Positions 8,117 to 17,337 of a stretch of 64,000 nucleotides of DNA are shown here, one piece after another. The stretch comes from Flavobacterium petrolei (GTDB taxonomy: Bacteria > Bacteroidota > Bacteroidia > Flavobacteriales > Flavobacteriaceae), in NCBI RefSeq assembly GCF_003314435.2, contig NZ_QNVY02000001.1, positions 1,240,001 to 1,304,000 on the forward strand, read 5' to 3'. The translations under genes and the position numbers were made by a program. The notes below the pieces were generated by a model. The model made no database searches, was not told the DNA's origin, and worked only from the letters and a program-made list of their open reading frames with translations. The first letter of the stretch is position 1, and each line of letters starts with the position of its first letter.

Positions 8117-10324
8117 ATGAAAAAATTTATTATAGCCCTATTTTTGGGGTTTTCGGCGATGCTTCAAGCGCAAAATACCCTTTCGGGAACCGTAACTGAT
8201 TTAAAAAACCAACCCATAAAAGGCGTTTCAGTCTATGCATCAGAACTGCATAAAGGAACCACAACAGATGAAAACGGAAAATATACTTTTTCAAATCTGC
8301 CAAATAGAAACTTAAAAATCAGCTTTACGTTCGTAGGATTTGCAACCCAAAATAAAACCATAAACAGTCTTCAAAAAGAAAACACACTTAATATTATTCT
8401 TGAAGAAGCAATTTTCGAAATGGACGAGGTTATTGTTTCCACCGCTTTCAATAAAATTCAATCACAAAACGTGATGAAAGTGGAGCACGAAAGTATCAAA
8501 AATTTGCAACGAAAAGGAACCGCCACTTTAATCGAAGGATTAGCTACTATTCCCGGAGTTTCTCAGGTTTCTACCGGAACATCTATTGGGAAACCGGTAA
8601 TTCGTGGTTTGAGTGGGAATCGTGTTTTGGTGTATTCGCAAGGCGTTCGAATAGAAAATCAACAGTTTGGTGACGAACACGGTTTGGGATTGAATGATTC
8701 AGGAATAGAAAGTGTTGAGGTAATCAAAGGGCCAGCTTCTTTATTGTACGGTTCAGATGCTTTGGGTGGTGTTTTGTATTTTAACCCGGAAAAATTTGCC
8801 GATGCGAATACTTTTAAAGCAAACTTCAGTCAAAAATATTTCTCCAATACCGCCGGAAGCAGTTCTTCTTTAGGTTTGAAAACATCTACAGACAACTGGA
8901 AATTCATGGCTCGTGGAAGTTATAACACACATTCTGATTATAAAATTGCAGATGGTGACCGAGTGACAAATACCCGTTACAATGAAACCGATTTCAAGAC
9001 AGGAATTGGTTACAGCAATGCTAAATTTTCAAGTGTATTGCGTTACAATTACAATGAATTGGATTTAGGAATTCCGGAAGATGGCATAGCAGACCAATCG
9101 ACGAGCAAGAAAACCGGATTTCCAAAACAAGGCGTTTTCAATCATTTATTGAGTTTAAACAATGTTTTCTTTTTCGAAAAATCAAAACTGGATCTTGATT
9201 TAGGGTATGTTGCAAATGATCGAAGTGAGTTTGAAGACAGCAATGTGGCCGTTTTACACATGAAACTGAAGACATTCAATTACAATGCAAAATACCATTT
9301 ACCAAAAATGGGAAAAATAGAAACCATTGTGGGCGTTCAGGGAATGCACCAAACCAACACAAATTCAGGAGAAGAATATTTAATTCCGGATGCGGTAACG
9401 AATGATTTTGGTGTTTTTGGAACGGCTAATTATGAGTGGAATACAAATGTGTTGCAAGCCGGATTGCGTTTCGACAATAGAAATATTACTACGGATGCAC
9501 AGGGAATTGCAGGAGAAGAAGGTTCTTTTGAAGCCATCGATAAATCATACGACAGTTTTAATGCGTCGTTGGGTTACAAAACCAATCTGGCCGATGATTT
9601 GACGTTGCGTTTGAATGTTGCTTCTGGATTTAGAGCGCCAAACCTTGCCGAATTAACTTCAAATGGAGTGCATGAAGGAACGAATCGCTATGAAGTAGGA
9701 AATAGCGATTTAGAAACCGAGCAAAACGTACAAACGGATTTAAATTTAGAATACAAAACGGATCATTTTGAGTTTTTTGTGAACGGATTTTACAATCACA
9801 TCAACAATTATATCTACACTTCGCCAACAGGAGCAGTGATTGACGAAAATGCTGTTTTTGATTATATTCAGAATAACGCCAAATTATATGGAGGTGAAAT
9901 CGGATTGCATTTTCACCCGCATCCATTGGATTGGTTGCATTTTGAAACGAGTTTTGAAACTGTGACCGGCGAAAAAGAAAACGGAGATTACTTGCCGTTA
10001 ATCCCTGCTAACAATTGGAACAACACCATTAGAACCGAATTCGAAATCAAAAACTGGTTGGAAGATGGTTTTGCAACTTTGAATGTTTCCAGTACGTTCA
10101 ACCAAAAAAATGTAAGTGGATTTGAAACAGAATCGAATGGTTATAACTTGGTTAATTTAGGTTTTGGCGGAACAGTAAAACTGGGTAAAACTGCTTTTGA
10201 TGTCAACATTAACGGGAATAATTTATTTGATAAAAGATACATTGCGCATCTTTCCCGTCTAAAAACAGATGGCATTCCAAACATTGGAAGAAACATCGTT
10301 TTGGGTGTTAATTTTAATTTGTAA
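8117..10324 (+). CDS. TonB-dependent outer-membrane receptor (probable metal or metallophore uptake)
   Basis: 735 residues. Signal peptide (residues 1-18, ending LQA before QNTLSG), then a carboxypeptidase-D regulatory-like domain (about 20-105, GTVTDLKNQPIKGVSVYASE), a plug domain (about 115-225, with PVIRGLSGNRVLVYSQGVRI and VEVIKGPASLLYGSDALGGV) and a 22-strand-type barrel ending LGVNFNL. It would import a substrate across the outer membrane using TonB energy. The barrel holds a His-rich stretch, LHFHPHPLDWLHF, and the preceding gene encodes a His/Cys-rich protein, so a transition metal is the most plausible cargo. The C-terminal FDKRYIAHLSRLK is like zinc-type receptors. The substrate remains inference. 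An intrinsic terminator follows. Confidence 0.85.
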   Translation: MKKFIIALFLGFSAMLQAQNTLSGTVTDLKNQPIKGVSVYASELHKGTTTDENGKYTFSNLPNRNLKISFTFVGFATQNKTINSLQKENTLNIILEEAIFEMDEVIVSTAFNKIQSQNVMKVEHESIKNLQRKGTATLIEGLATIPGVSQVSTGTSIGKPVIRGLSGNRVLVYSQGVRIENQQFGDEHGLGLNDSGIESVEVIKGPASLLYGSDALGGVLYFNPEKFADANTFKANFSQKYFSNTAGSSSSLGLKTSTDNWKFMARGSYNTHSDYKIADGDRVTNTRYNETDFKTGIGYSNAKFSSVLRYNYNELDLGIPEDGIADQSTSKKTGFPKQGVFNHLLSLNNVFFFEKSKLDLDLGYVANDRSEFEDSNVAVLHMKLKTFNYNAKYHLPKMGKIETIVGVQGMHQTNTNSGEEYLIPDAVTNDFGVFGTANYEWNTNVLQAGLRFDNRNITTDAQGIAGEEGSFEAIDKSYDSFNASLGYKTNLADDLTLRLNVASGFRAPNLAELTSNGVHEGTNRYEVGNSDLETEQNVQTDLNLEYKTDHFEFFVNGFYNHINNYIYTSPTGAVIDENAVFDYIQNNAKLYGGEIGLHFHPHPLDWLHFETSFETVTGEKENGDYLPLIPANNWNNTIRTEFEIKNWLEDGFATLNVSSTFNQKNVSGFETESNGYNLVNLGFGGTVKLGKTAFDVNINGNNLFDKRYIAHLSRLKTDGIPNIGRNIVLGVNFNL

Positions 10325-10348
10325 TTCATTTGCATCAGCAAAAAATCG

Positions 10349-10380
10349 AAAAACGCTATTCGAAAGAGTAGCGTTTTTTT
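10349..10380 (+). terminator. Intrinsic terminator after the TonB receptor gene
   Basis: Stem ACGCTATTC, loop GAAA, stem GAGTAGCGT, then a run of T. The same 32-base sequence occurs again at about 13046-13077. Confidence 0.85.
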
Positions 10381-10722
10381 GGTTTTAACTTACATGGCTT
10401 ATATGTTTAATTTTTTTTAACACATAAGTCATATAAGTAGTTGCTGTTTTGTTATTGAAAACAATTATTCAATATTTAAGCGTTTTCATCTTATATGACT
10501 TATTTGATAAAAGTTTTTTTATACATAGGAAAATGTTGCAATCTCACCACTTTTTTAGTTTTATTTAAGACTTTCCCTTATTTACAACACTAACTATTTC
10601 CCTATTTTTGTAACAACCTAAAACAGAATCTAATGAAATGAGCATGACGGTAATTGGGTCGCAAGTACCAATGATGATATGCAAATTCCATATGACCGAT
10701 GAAAAATAATAAATAACAACAT
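10381..10722. other. Intergenic region with an inverted repeat
   Basis: About 340 bases with no credible gene. It contains a perfect 14-base inverted repeat, ATAAGTCATATAAG at 10424-10437 and CTTATATGACTTAT at 10490-10503, plus a related imperfect copy near 10390-10405, and a -7-like element for the following gene. Confidence 0.6.
10603..10610 (+). promoter_or_regulatory. -7 promoter element for the prolyl oligopeptidase gene
   Basis: TATTTTTG fits TAnnTTTG. It would leave a leader of roughly 110 nt. The -33 box is not clear. Confidence 0.4.
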
Positions 10723-12846
10723 ATGAAAAAAACTTTTTTAATAATGGCTGTATCTTCTGCAATGGCGACTTTTGGACAAAATCCTAATCCAAAACCCATA
10801 ACTTATCCTGTAACTACCAAAGGAGAAACTGTTGATGTATATTTCGATACTAAACTTCCGGATCCGTACCGCTGGCTTGAAGACGACAAATCAGCTGAAA
10901 CCGGTGCTTGGGTCAAAGCACAAAACGAAGTGACGTATGGTTATTTATCCCAAATTCCGTTTCGTGATGCGTTAAAAGCAAGAATGGAAAAACTGTGGAA
11001 TTATGAGAAAATAGGAGCGCCTTTCAAAGAAGGAAATTTTACCTATTACTATAAAAATAACGGTTTACAAAACCAATCGGTGTTGTACAGAAAAGACGCC
11101 AAAGGAACTGAAACGGTGTTCTTGGACCCAAACACGTTTTCTAAAGACGGAACTACTTCGCTTGGCGGATTGGATTTCTCCAAAGACGGTTCTAAAGTAG
11201 CCTATGCCATTTCAGAAGGCGGAAGCGACTGGAGAAAAGTCATTATTATGGATGCCATTTCCCAAAAAATTATTGAAGACACGATTGTCGATGTAAAATT
11301 CAGCGGCGTGTCTTGGAAAGGAAACGAAGGTTTCTACTACTCCAGTTATGACAAACCAAAAGGAAGTGAATTATCGGCAAAAACCGACCAACATAAACTG
11401 TATTTCCATAAGTTAGGAACTGCGCAAAAAGATGATAAAGTAATTTTTGGTGCCAATCAAAAACGCCGTTATGTAGGCGGTGGCGTAACCGAGGATGATC
11501 GTTATTTGGTTATCACAGCGTCTAATTCTACCTACGGAAACGAATTGTACATCAAAGATTTGACAAAGCCCAACAGTCCTATTGTGACGATTGTGGATAA
11601 TTTTAAGAGTGACAATAACATCATCGAAAACGAAGGCGGGAAATTATTCATAGAAACCGACTTAAATGCGCCCAACAAACGCATTGTAACCGTGGATGTC
11701 AACAACCCGAAACCGGAAAACTGGAAAGATTTTATTGCAGAAACGGAGAATGTGCTGTCTCCATCAACAGGTGGCGGGTATTTCTTTGCTAACTATATGA
11801 AAGATGCCGTTTCGGTGGTGAAACAATATGATTATTCTGGAAAATTGGTGCGTGAAATTAAATTGCCGGGCGTAGGAACTGCTGGTGGTTTTGGTGGAAA
11901 GAAAAAGGAGAAAACGTTGTATTACTCTTTCACAAATTACATCACTCCTGGTTCTATTTTTTCATTTGAACCAGCAACAGGAACATCTGCGGTGTATCAA
12001 AAACCGAAAGTAGATTTTGACAGCGAGAAATACGAGTCCAAACAAGTGTTTTATACTTCTAAAGACGGAACCAAAATCCCAATGATTATCACCCACAAAA
12101 AAGGATTAAAACTCGACGGAACAAATCCAACGATGCTTTATGGTTACGGAGGATTCAATGTGAGTTTGACACCAAGTTTCAGTATTGCCAATGCCGTTTG
12201 GATGGAAAATGGAGGCGTTTATGCCGTGCCTAATTTACGTGGTGGTGGCGAATACGGGAAAAAATGGCACGATGCCGGAACCAAAATGCAAAAACAAAAT
12301 GTATTTGATGATTTTATCGCAGCGGCTGAATACTTGATTGCTCAAAAATACACTTCTTCGCAGTATCTAGCCATTCGTGGTGGGTCAAACGGGGGATTGC
12401 TTGTTGGCGCTACCATGACGCAACGCCCTGATTTAATGAAGGTAGCTTTGCCGGCAGTGGGCGTGATGGACATGTTGCGCTACCATACCTTTACCGCAGG
12501 AGCAGGTTGGGCGTATGATTACGGAACGGCGCAGGACAGTAAGGAAATGTTCAGCTACATCAAGGGATATTCTCCCGTACACAACATACAAAAAGGGATT
12601 CAATACCCGGCAACCATGGTCACAACGGGCGATCACGATGATAGAGTAGTGCCGGCGCACAGTTTCAAGTTTGCTGCCGAATTACAGGAAAAACAAACCG
12701 GAACAAACCCAACCCTAATCCGTATTGACATCAATGCAGGACACGGCGCCGGAAAATCCGTAGCAGCAACCATTCAGGAAAATGTCGATATTCAGGCCTT
12801 TACCTTATTCAATATGGGAGTGGTGTTATTGCCAGAGTTGGAATAA
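10723..12846 (+). CDS. Secreted prolyl oligopeptidase (S9 family)
   Basis: A serine peptidase that cleaves short peptides after proline. 707 residues: signal peptide (1-19, ending TFG before QNPNPKP), N-terminal segment with [14 protein letters not shown] and [14 protein letters not shown] as in the family, a seven-bladed propeller in the middle, then a C-terminal alpha/beta hydrolase. The catalytic residues are readable: Ser555 in RGGSNGGLL, Asp640 in [12 protein letters not shown] and His674 in NAGHGAGKS. Unlike the cytosolic eukaryotic enzymes it is exported, probably to the periplasm. It stands alone and is flanked on both sides by identical copies of one terminator sequence. Confidence 0.92.
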   Translation: MKKTFLIMAVSSAMATFGQNPNPKPITYPVTTKGETVDVYFDTKLPDPYRWLEDDKSAETGAWVKAQNEVTYGYLSQIPFRDALKARMEKLWNYEKIGAPFKEGNFTYYYKNNGLQNQSVLYRKDAKGTETVFLDPNTFSKDGTTSLGGLDFSKDGSKVAYAISEGGSDWRKVIIMDAISQKIIEDTIVDVKFSGVSWKGNEGFYYSSYDKPKGSELSAKTDQHKLYFHKLGTAQKDDKVIFGANQKRRYVGGGVTEDDRYLVITASNSTYGNELYIKDLTKPNSPIVTIVDNFKSDNNIIENEGGKLFIETDLNAPNKRIVTVDVNNPKPENWKDFIAETENVLSPSTGGGYFFANYMKDAVSVVKQYDYSGKLVREIKLPGVGTAGGFGGKKKEKTLYYSFTNYITPGSIFSFEPATGTSAVYQKPKVDFDSEKYESKQVFYTSKDGTKIPMIITHKKGLKLDGTNPTMLYGYGGFNVSLTPSFSIANAVWMENGGVYAVPNLRGGGEYGKKWHDAGTKMQKQNVFDDFIAAAEYLIAQKYTSSQYLAIRGGSNGGLLVGATMTQRPDLMKVALPAVGVMDMLRYHTFTAGAGWAYDYGTAQDSKEMFSYIKGYSPVHNIQKGIQYPATMVTTGDHDDRVVPAHSFKFAAELQEKQTGTNPTLIRIDINAGHGAGKSVAATIQENVDIQAFTLFNMGVVLLPELE

Positions 12847-12870
12847 CAACAATTGTGATACCGATTTTAC

Positions 12871-12888
12871 CCTGAGCGCAGTCGAAGG
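12871..12888 (+). repeat. 18-base dispersed motif, copy 1
   Basis: CCTGAGCGCAGTCGAAGG, identical to 31144-31161. I recognise it as a short intergenic motif widely dispersed in Bacteroidota genomes. Here it abuts a folded repeat element. Confidence 0.7.
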
Positions 12889-12890
12889 GA

Positions 12891-12976
12891 GGAGCTTATT
12901 CCTGCTATTCGTTGCAATCTTTATATCCGCCGAAAAGGCGGAGATAAAGGATTTTCACTGCTATCAGGGCTAGGGC
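12891..12976 (+). repeat. Interspersed folded repeat element, copy at 12.9 kb
   Basis: The left half reads GGAGCTTATTCCTGCTATTC then GTTGCAATCTTTAT. The centre forms a hairpin (ATCCGCC GAAA GGCGGAGAT type), followed by AAAGGAT and CAGGGCTAGGGC. The same framework is found at 54480-54564 and, reversed, at 49612-49710. Confidence 0.65.
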
Positions 12977-12992
12977 ATTCGATTCCTCACAC

Positions 12993-13020
12993 GATTGTCA
13001 TTGCGAGGAACGTGGCAATC
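12993..13020. repeat. Short palindromic dispersed element
   Basis: GATTGTCATTGCGAGG...GGCAATC forms an imperfect palindrome (GATTGTCA with TGGCAATC). It resembles a short repeat common in many bacterial genomes. Confidence 0.55.
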
Positions 13021-13043
13021 ACATCATAAATCGATAAATTTTT

Positions 13044-13077
13044 AAAAAACGCTATTCGAAAGAGTAGCGTTTTTTTT
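13044..13077 (+). terminator. Intrinsic terminator, second copy of the 10.35 kb hairpin
   Basis: Same stem ACGCTATTC, loop GAAA, stem GAGTAGCGT with A- and T-tracts as at 10349-10380. It ends the prolyl oligopeptidase transcript after the repeat elements. Confidence 0.8.
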
Positions 13078-13158
13078 GTCACTTAGTCTTTTAATATTGA
13101 TATAAAACAGACTATCTTTCGTACAAATTAAATATTACTCCTTTTAATTATTCATAAA

Positions 13159-13554
13159 ATGTCAAACATTATAAACGTCGCTTGTGCTATCATTGTGATT
13201 GAAAATAAAATTTTAGTTACTCAACGTAGCGAAAAAATGAAATTACCATTAAAATGGGAATTTCCAGGAGGGAAGCTAGAAGAAAATGAAAGTGAAATAG
13301 ATTGTATTAAAAGAGAAATAAAAGAAGAGATAAATATTGAAATTGAAGTTCTAAGAAAATTGTCAAATAGCATTTATGATTATGGAAATTTTAAAATTAA
13401 TTTAATTCCTTTTATAGCGAAACATATACTTGGTGAAATTATATTGGCAGAGCATAAAGATTACAAGTTATTAGAAAAAGTAGAACTATTAAATCTTGAT
13501 TGGGCAGAAGCAGATTTACCAATCGTTGAAGAATTTTTAAAACTCGAATTATGA
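13159..13554 (+). CDS. Nudix hydrolase (MutT-like), coupled to a helicase gene
   Basis: 131 residues with a full Nudix box at about residues 38-60: Gly38, Glu44, then REIKEE (Arg52 to Glu57). Asn replaces the usual Gly near the end of the box. LKWEFPGGKLEENES is typical of MutT/8-oxo-dGTP diphosphatase types, which clean oxidised nucleotides, but substrate cannot be read from sequence. Its stop overlaps the ATG of the following helicase gene by 4 bases (ATGA), so the two are translationally coupled. Both are markedly more AT-rich than neighbouring core genes, which suggests acquisition together. Confidence 0.8.
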   Translation: MSNIINVACAIIVIENKILVTQRSEKMKLPLKWEFPGGKLEENESEIDCIKREIKEEINIEIEVLRKLSNSIYDYGNFKINLIPFIAKHILGEIILAEHKDYKLLEKVELLNLDWAEADLPIVEEFLKLEL

Positions 13555-16500
13555 ACCAAGGACTGTATGAGGAATTAGTTACTAAGCTAATAAACTATAA
13601 AATAAACGAATTAGATAAAGATACTTTTCAGGTTAAGAAAACTTCAATAGATAAAGCCGAAGCTGCTCAATTACTATCTCAACATATCGGTAAAACAATT
13701 AAACATGCTTTTACTTTAATTAAGGGAGATGATGTTGTAGAGACACAAATTGAGATTGCTAATAAAATTATTTTATTTCTGAAAGAAGAATTAAAAAAAG
13801 AAGAGTTTGAGGATGATTTAATAGAAACCGAAGGTAAAATTCTAAAAGCTGTTTTTACAAAAGTGGATGCTCATTTCACTGATTTGGATTTGCATTTAAA
13901 AGAAATTACTCCTTACACAAGATTGATTCACAGTGAACTTTTTACAGGTGGAAATTCAGGGACAACTCTCGAAAGCGAATTGAGAAAAGAGATTCTATCT
14001 TCAGACAGAATTGATTTATTAGTTTCTTTTATTAAATGGAAAGGAATTAGAATTTTAGAACGTGAACTTAGAGAGTTTACGAGTCGTGGAGGAAAATTAA
14101 GAGTAATTACAACTACTTATGTTGGAGCTACAGATGCTAAAGCAGTGGAGTTTTTAGCTTCTTTAGAAAATACGGAAGTAAAAGTTTCCTACAATACAGG
14201 TAATGAAAGATTGCATGCAAAAGCCTATTTGTTTCAAAGAAATACTGGTTTTCACACAGCATATATCGGCTCTTCTAATTTTTCCCGTTCTGCTTTAACC
14301 GATGGTTTAGAGTGGAATCTAAAAGTGACGACTAAAGAAGTGGGGCATATAATTGATAAATTCAAGAAAACATTTGAGGCATACTGGCAAAATTCAGAAT
14401 TTGAATTATATGATCAAAATATTCATTCTGTAAAATTAGTCGAAGCTTTAAAGCAAGGGAAGTTTTCAAAAGAATATACTTTTACAACATCGTATTTTGA
14501 CATTAAACCGTTTCATTATCAAAATGAAATACTTGAAAAATTAGAAGTTGAAAGAACGGTTCATAATAGATATAGGAATCTTATAGTTGCCGCTACAGGA
14601 ACTGGAAAAACAGTTATTTCTGCATTTGATTATAAAAATTTTAGAAGTAATAATAAATCATCGAAGCTACTTTTTGTGGCTCATAGAAAAGAAATTTTAC
14701 AACAAGCAAAAGCCACATTTCAAGGAGTTTTAAAAGATAATAATTTTGGAGATTTATGGGTTGATGGAATGGAACCAAGTTCAAATGAATATGTTTTTGC
14801 TTCGGTTCAAACTTTAAATAATAGATTAAAAGATATTACTCTAACTCCCGAATATTATGACTTTATTATTGTTGATGAAGTGCATCATATTTCGGCATCA
14901 ACTTATAGACCAATAATAAATTATTTCAAACCAAAAGTGCTTTTAGGATTGACAGCAACTCCTGAAAGAATGGATAATGAAAACATATTAGAAGATTTCT
15001 GTAATCGTATAGCTGCTGAAATTAGACTTCCAGAAGCATTAAATAAAAAATTATTAAGTCCTTTTCAATATTTCGGTATTACTGATAGTATAGACTTAAC
15101 TAATGTAAAATGGGAGAAAGGGAAGTATGTAGCAAGTGAATTAACGAGCTTATATACTAAGAACAATATTCGAGTTGGAGAGATAATTCGCAATCTTGAT
15201 AAGTATACAAATGATATAAATGATGTTCGAGCAATTGGATTTTGTGTGACAATTGAACATGCAACTTTTATGACTGAAAAATTTAATTTAGCAGGATTAA
15301 AAGCAGAATGTTTAACGGCTAAAAATTCTAATGAGCGAGATAGAATTAGAGAACAATTCAAGAAAAAAGAATTCAATTATTTATTTGTTGTTGATATTTT
15401 TAATGAAGGTGTAGATATTCCTGAAATTGATACAGTTTTGTTTTTAAGGCCAACAGAAAGTTTGACGGTTTTTCTTCAACAATTAGGACGTGGATTACGT
15501 TTGTCAGAAGGAAAAGATTGTTTGACAGTTCTAGATTTTGTCGGGAATTCAAGACCTGAATATGATTTTGAAAGTAAGTTTAGAGCGTTAATTGGAAAAA
15601 CAACAACTTCGGTTCAAAAAGAAATTGAAGATGATTTTCCACATTTACCATTGGGATGCTCTATAGTTTTAGAGAAAAAGACGAAAGAAACTATTCTTGA
15701 AAACATTCGAAAAGCAACATCATTGAATGTAAATCAACTGATAACTAAAATTAGAAATTTTCAACATCAAACTAGTCTGCCTCTAACATTAAATAATTTT
15801 ATTGAATTAAATCATATTTCAATTGAAACGATTTACAAAAAAGATAGTTGGTCGAGATTATGTCAAAGAGCCGGAGTAATTGAAGATTTTGAGAACATTA
15901 ATGAAAAACAAATTTATTCTGCAATAAGCAATAAATGGCTTTCTACAAATTCAACAAGTTATTTTAACTTTATTCTTAGAATAGCGAAGCAAGGATTTGA
16001 AATTAATTTTAATGATTTCGATGAGAATGGAAAAGCTATGCTGTTAATGCTACATTATGATGTTTGGCAAAGTGTTGGTGGCTTTGATTCTTTAGAAAAA
16101 AGTATAAGACAAATTGGGAAAAATAAAACTCTTGTAAAAGAAATCATTGAAGTACTAGAAATATTGATTGATAAAATTGGTTTCAAAGAAATTGATATTA
16201 AACTTCCTTACGAACAACCATTAAAGTTGCATGCACGATATACAAGAGATCAAATATTAGTTGCTTTTGGGTTATCTACATTTCATAAAAAATCTTCAAA
16301 TAGAGAAGGAGCGGCCGAAAATAAGAAGTTAAATACTGAAATTCTCTTTATTAATTTAATTAAATCAGAAGAAAATTTTTCTCCAACAACAATGTATGAT
16401 GATTATGCAATCAGTGAAACTTTATTTCATTGGCAATCACACAACGCTTATGGTCCTGAAACAGGCAAAGGATTGTCATATATAAATCATGGTGAATTGA

Positions 16501-16691
16501 ATAAAAAGATATTACTCTTTGTACGAGAAAAATCAAATGACATAAACGGAAATACTCTTGGTTATGTTTTTATTGGAGAAGCAAATTTTATAGAAACCGA
16601 AGGTTCAAAACCAATGAGTATTAAATGGGAACTCAGTGAGCCAATGCCAAATTATCTTTGGAAAGAATCTGCAAAAATGTCAATTGGATAA
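13551..16691 (+). CDS. PLD-nuclease / DEAD-type helicase / DUF3427 protein
   Basis: 1046 residues in three parts. A PLD-like domain has RLHAKAYLF (His222, Lys224) followed by AYIGSSNFSRSAL; the Asp of a strict HKD motif is replaced by Gln. A superfamily II helicase core has Walker A ATGTGKT (Lys353), the DEAH-type box DEVHH (Asp442), LTATPER, and motif VI QQLGRGLR (Arg647). The C-terminal region from about residue 700 includes ETLFHWQSHNAYGPETGKG, a DUF3427 signature. Such proteins are annotated as helicase-nucleases of uncertain role, probably DNA repair or defence. One hand-counted 60-base line near its start is 25% GC and another 33%, against 47% in a line of asd. The coupled Nudix gene precedes it. 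Confidence 0.85.
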   Translation: MNQGLYEELVTKLINYKINELDKDTFQVKKTSIDKAEAAQLLSQHIGKTIKHAFTLIKGDDVVETQIEIANKIILFLKEELKKEEFEDDLIETEGKILKAVFTKVDAHFTDLDLHLKEITPYTRLIHSELFTGGNSGTTLESELRKEILSSDRIDLLVSFIKWKGIRILERELREFTSRGGKLRVITTTYVGATDAKAVEFLASLENTEVKVSYNTGNERLHAKAYLFQRNTGFHTAYIGSSNFSRSALTDGLEWNLKVTTKEVGHIIDKFKKTFEAYWQNSEFELYDQNIHSVKLVEALKQGKFSKEYTFTTSYFDIKPFHYQNEILEKLEVERTVHNRYRNLIVAATGTGKTVISAFDYKNFRSNNKSSKLLFVAHRKEILQQAKATFQGVLKDNNFGDLWVDGMEPSSNEYVFASVQTLNNRLKDITLTPEYYDFIIVDEVHHISASTYRPIINYFKPKVLLGLTATPERMDNENILEDFCNRIAAEIRLPEALNKKLLSPFQYFGITDSIDLTNVKWEKGKYVASELTSLYTKNNIRVGEIIRNLDKYTNDINDVRAIGFCVTIEHATFMTEKFNLAGLKAECLTAKNSNERDRIREQFKKKEFNYLFVVDIFNEGVDIPEIDTVLFLRPTESLTVFLQQLGRGLRLSEGKDCLTVLDFVGNSRPEYDFESKFRALIGKTTTSVQKEIEDDFPHLPLGCSIVLEKKTKETILENIRKATSLNVNQLITKIRNFQHQTSLPLTLNNFIELNHISIETIYKKDSWSRLCQRAGVIEDFENINEKQIYSAISNKWLSTNSTSYFNFILRIAKQGFEINFNDFDENGKAMLLMLHYDVWQSVGGFDSLEKSIRQIGKNKTLVKEIIEVLEILIDKIGFKEIDIKLPYEQPLKLHARYTRDQILVAFGLSTFHKKSSNREGAAENKKLNTEILFINLIKSEENFSPTTMYDDYAISETLFHWQSHNAYGPETGKGLSYINHGELNKKILLFVREKSNDINGNTLGYVFIGEANFIETEGSKPMSIKWELSEPMPNYLWKESAKMSIG

Positions 16692-16772
16692 TTAAGTTGA
16701 TTATTAATTAACCCATTCCCATTTCACTTCAACATTTCCGTGGCTTTATTTTCCCAATGTTTTATTAATTGG

Positions 16773-16804
16773 TTCGGTTTTTTATACTGCAATCGGTAAA
16801 TTTG
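16773..16804 (+). promoter_or_regulatory. Candidate promoter of the hibernation factor gene
   Basis: TTCG at 16773-16776, a spacer of 20 bases, then TAAATTTG (TAnnTTTG) at 16797-16804. It predicts a leader of about 20 nt before ATG 16831. Confidence 0.45.
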
Positions 16805-16830
16805 GAATAGAACATTAAATATATAAAAAC

Positions 16831-17145
16831 ATGACAGTACAAATCAACACAGACAACAATGTAGAAGGACACGCACGTTTGAAAGCGTATATTGCGGATG
16901 AAATAGCAACAACTTTAGCACGTTTTGAAGATAAAATAACCCGTTTAGAAGTGCATCTTGGTGACGAAAACAGCGATAAAGGTGGCGTAAATGACAAACG
17001 ATGCCTGATCGAAGCAAGACCAAATAACATGCAGCCTGTAGCGGTGACCAATCATGCGGATACAACCGAGAAAGCCTTTCACGGTGCCTTAGACAAAATC
17101 AAAAAAGTGTTGGAAACAACTTTCGAAAAAAAGAAGACCTATTAA
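16831..17145 (+). CDS. HPF/RaiA-type ribosome-associated protein
   Basis: 104 residues with the beta-alpha-beta-beta-beta-alpha layout of the HPF/RaiA (S30AE) family, which binds the small ribosomal subunit and inactivates or protects ribosomes in slow growth. The strand with TRLEVHLGDENSDKGG, the CLIEARPNNMQPVAVTNHA strands and the C-terminal helix DTTEKAFHGALDKIKKVLE fit the fold. It is a short form without the C-terminal dimerisation domain of long HPF. It has its own promoter and a strong terminator, so it is transcribed alone. Confidence 0.75.
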   Translation: MTVQINTDNNVEGHARLKAYIADEIATTLARFEDKITRLEVHLGDENSDKGGVNDKRCLIEARPNNMQPVAVTNHADTTEKAFHGALDKIKKVLETTFEKKKTY

Positions 17146-17168
17146 ATAGTTGCCTTTTGGCAAATAAA

Positions 17169-17210
17169 AAAATGACACTGTCTTTATAAGATAGTGTCAT
17201 TTTTTTTTTT
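17169..17210 (+). terminator. Intrinsic terminator after the hibernation factor gene
   Basis: Stem AATGACACT and complement AGTGTCATT with an internal loop, flanked by A- and T-tracts (11 T). Confidence 0.85.
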
Positions 17211-17337
17211 GGTTGAGATTCTTTAGAATTGGGATAGTGGTTTTAATAATTTTATCAGTAAATTAGGACTTTCAATTTAATATCGAAAGGCATTGAGAAC
17301 TAGCAATTTGAGAAAATGAAATTTATAGAATAAAGTA

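Larger units (their letters stand above)
12847..13158. other. Intergenic region filled with interspersed repeats
   Basis: About 310 bases with no real gene. It holds an 18-base motif (12871-12888), a folded repeat element (12891-12976), a short palindromic element (12993-13020) and a terminator (13044-13077). Each is listed separately. Confidence 0.7.

Noticed and set aside
12782..12973. 63-residue plus-strand ORF at the end of the peptidase gene
   Set aside because: It overlaps the peptidase C-terminus in another frame and then reads through the interspersed repeat.
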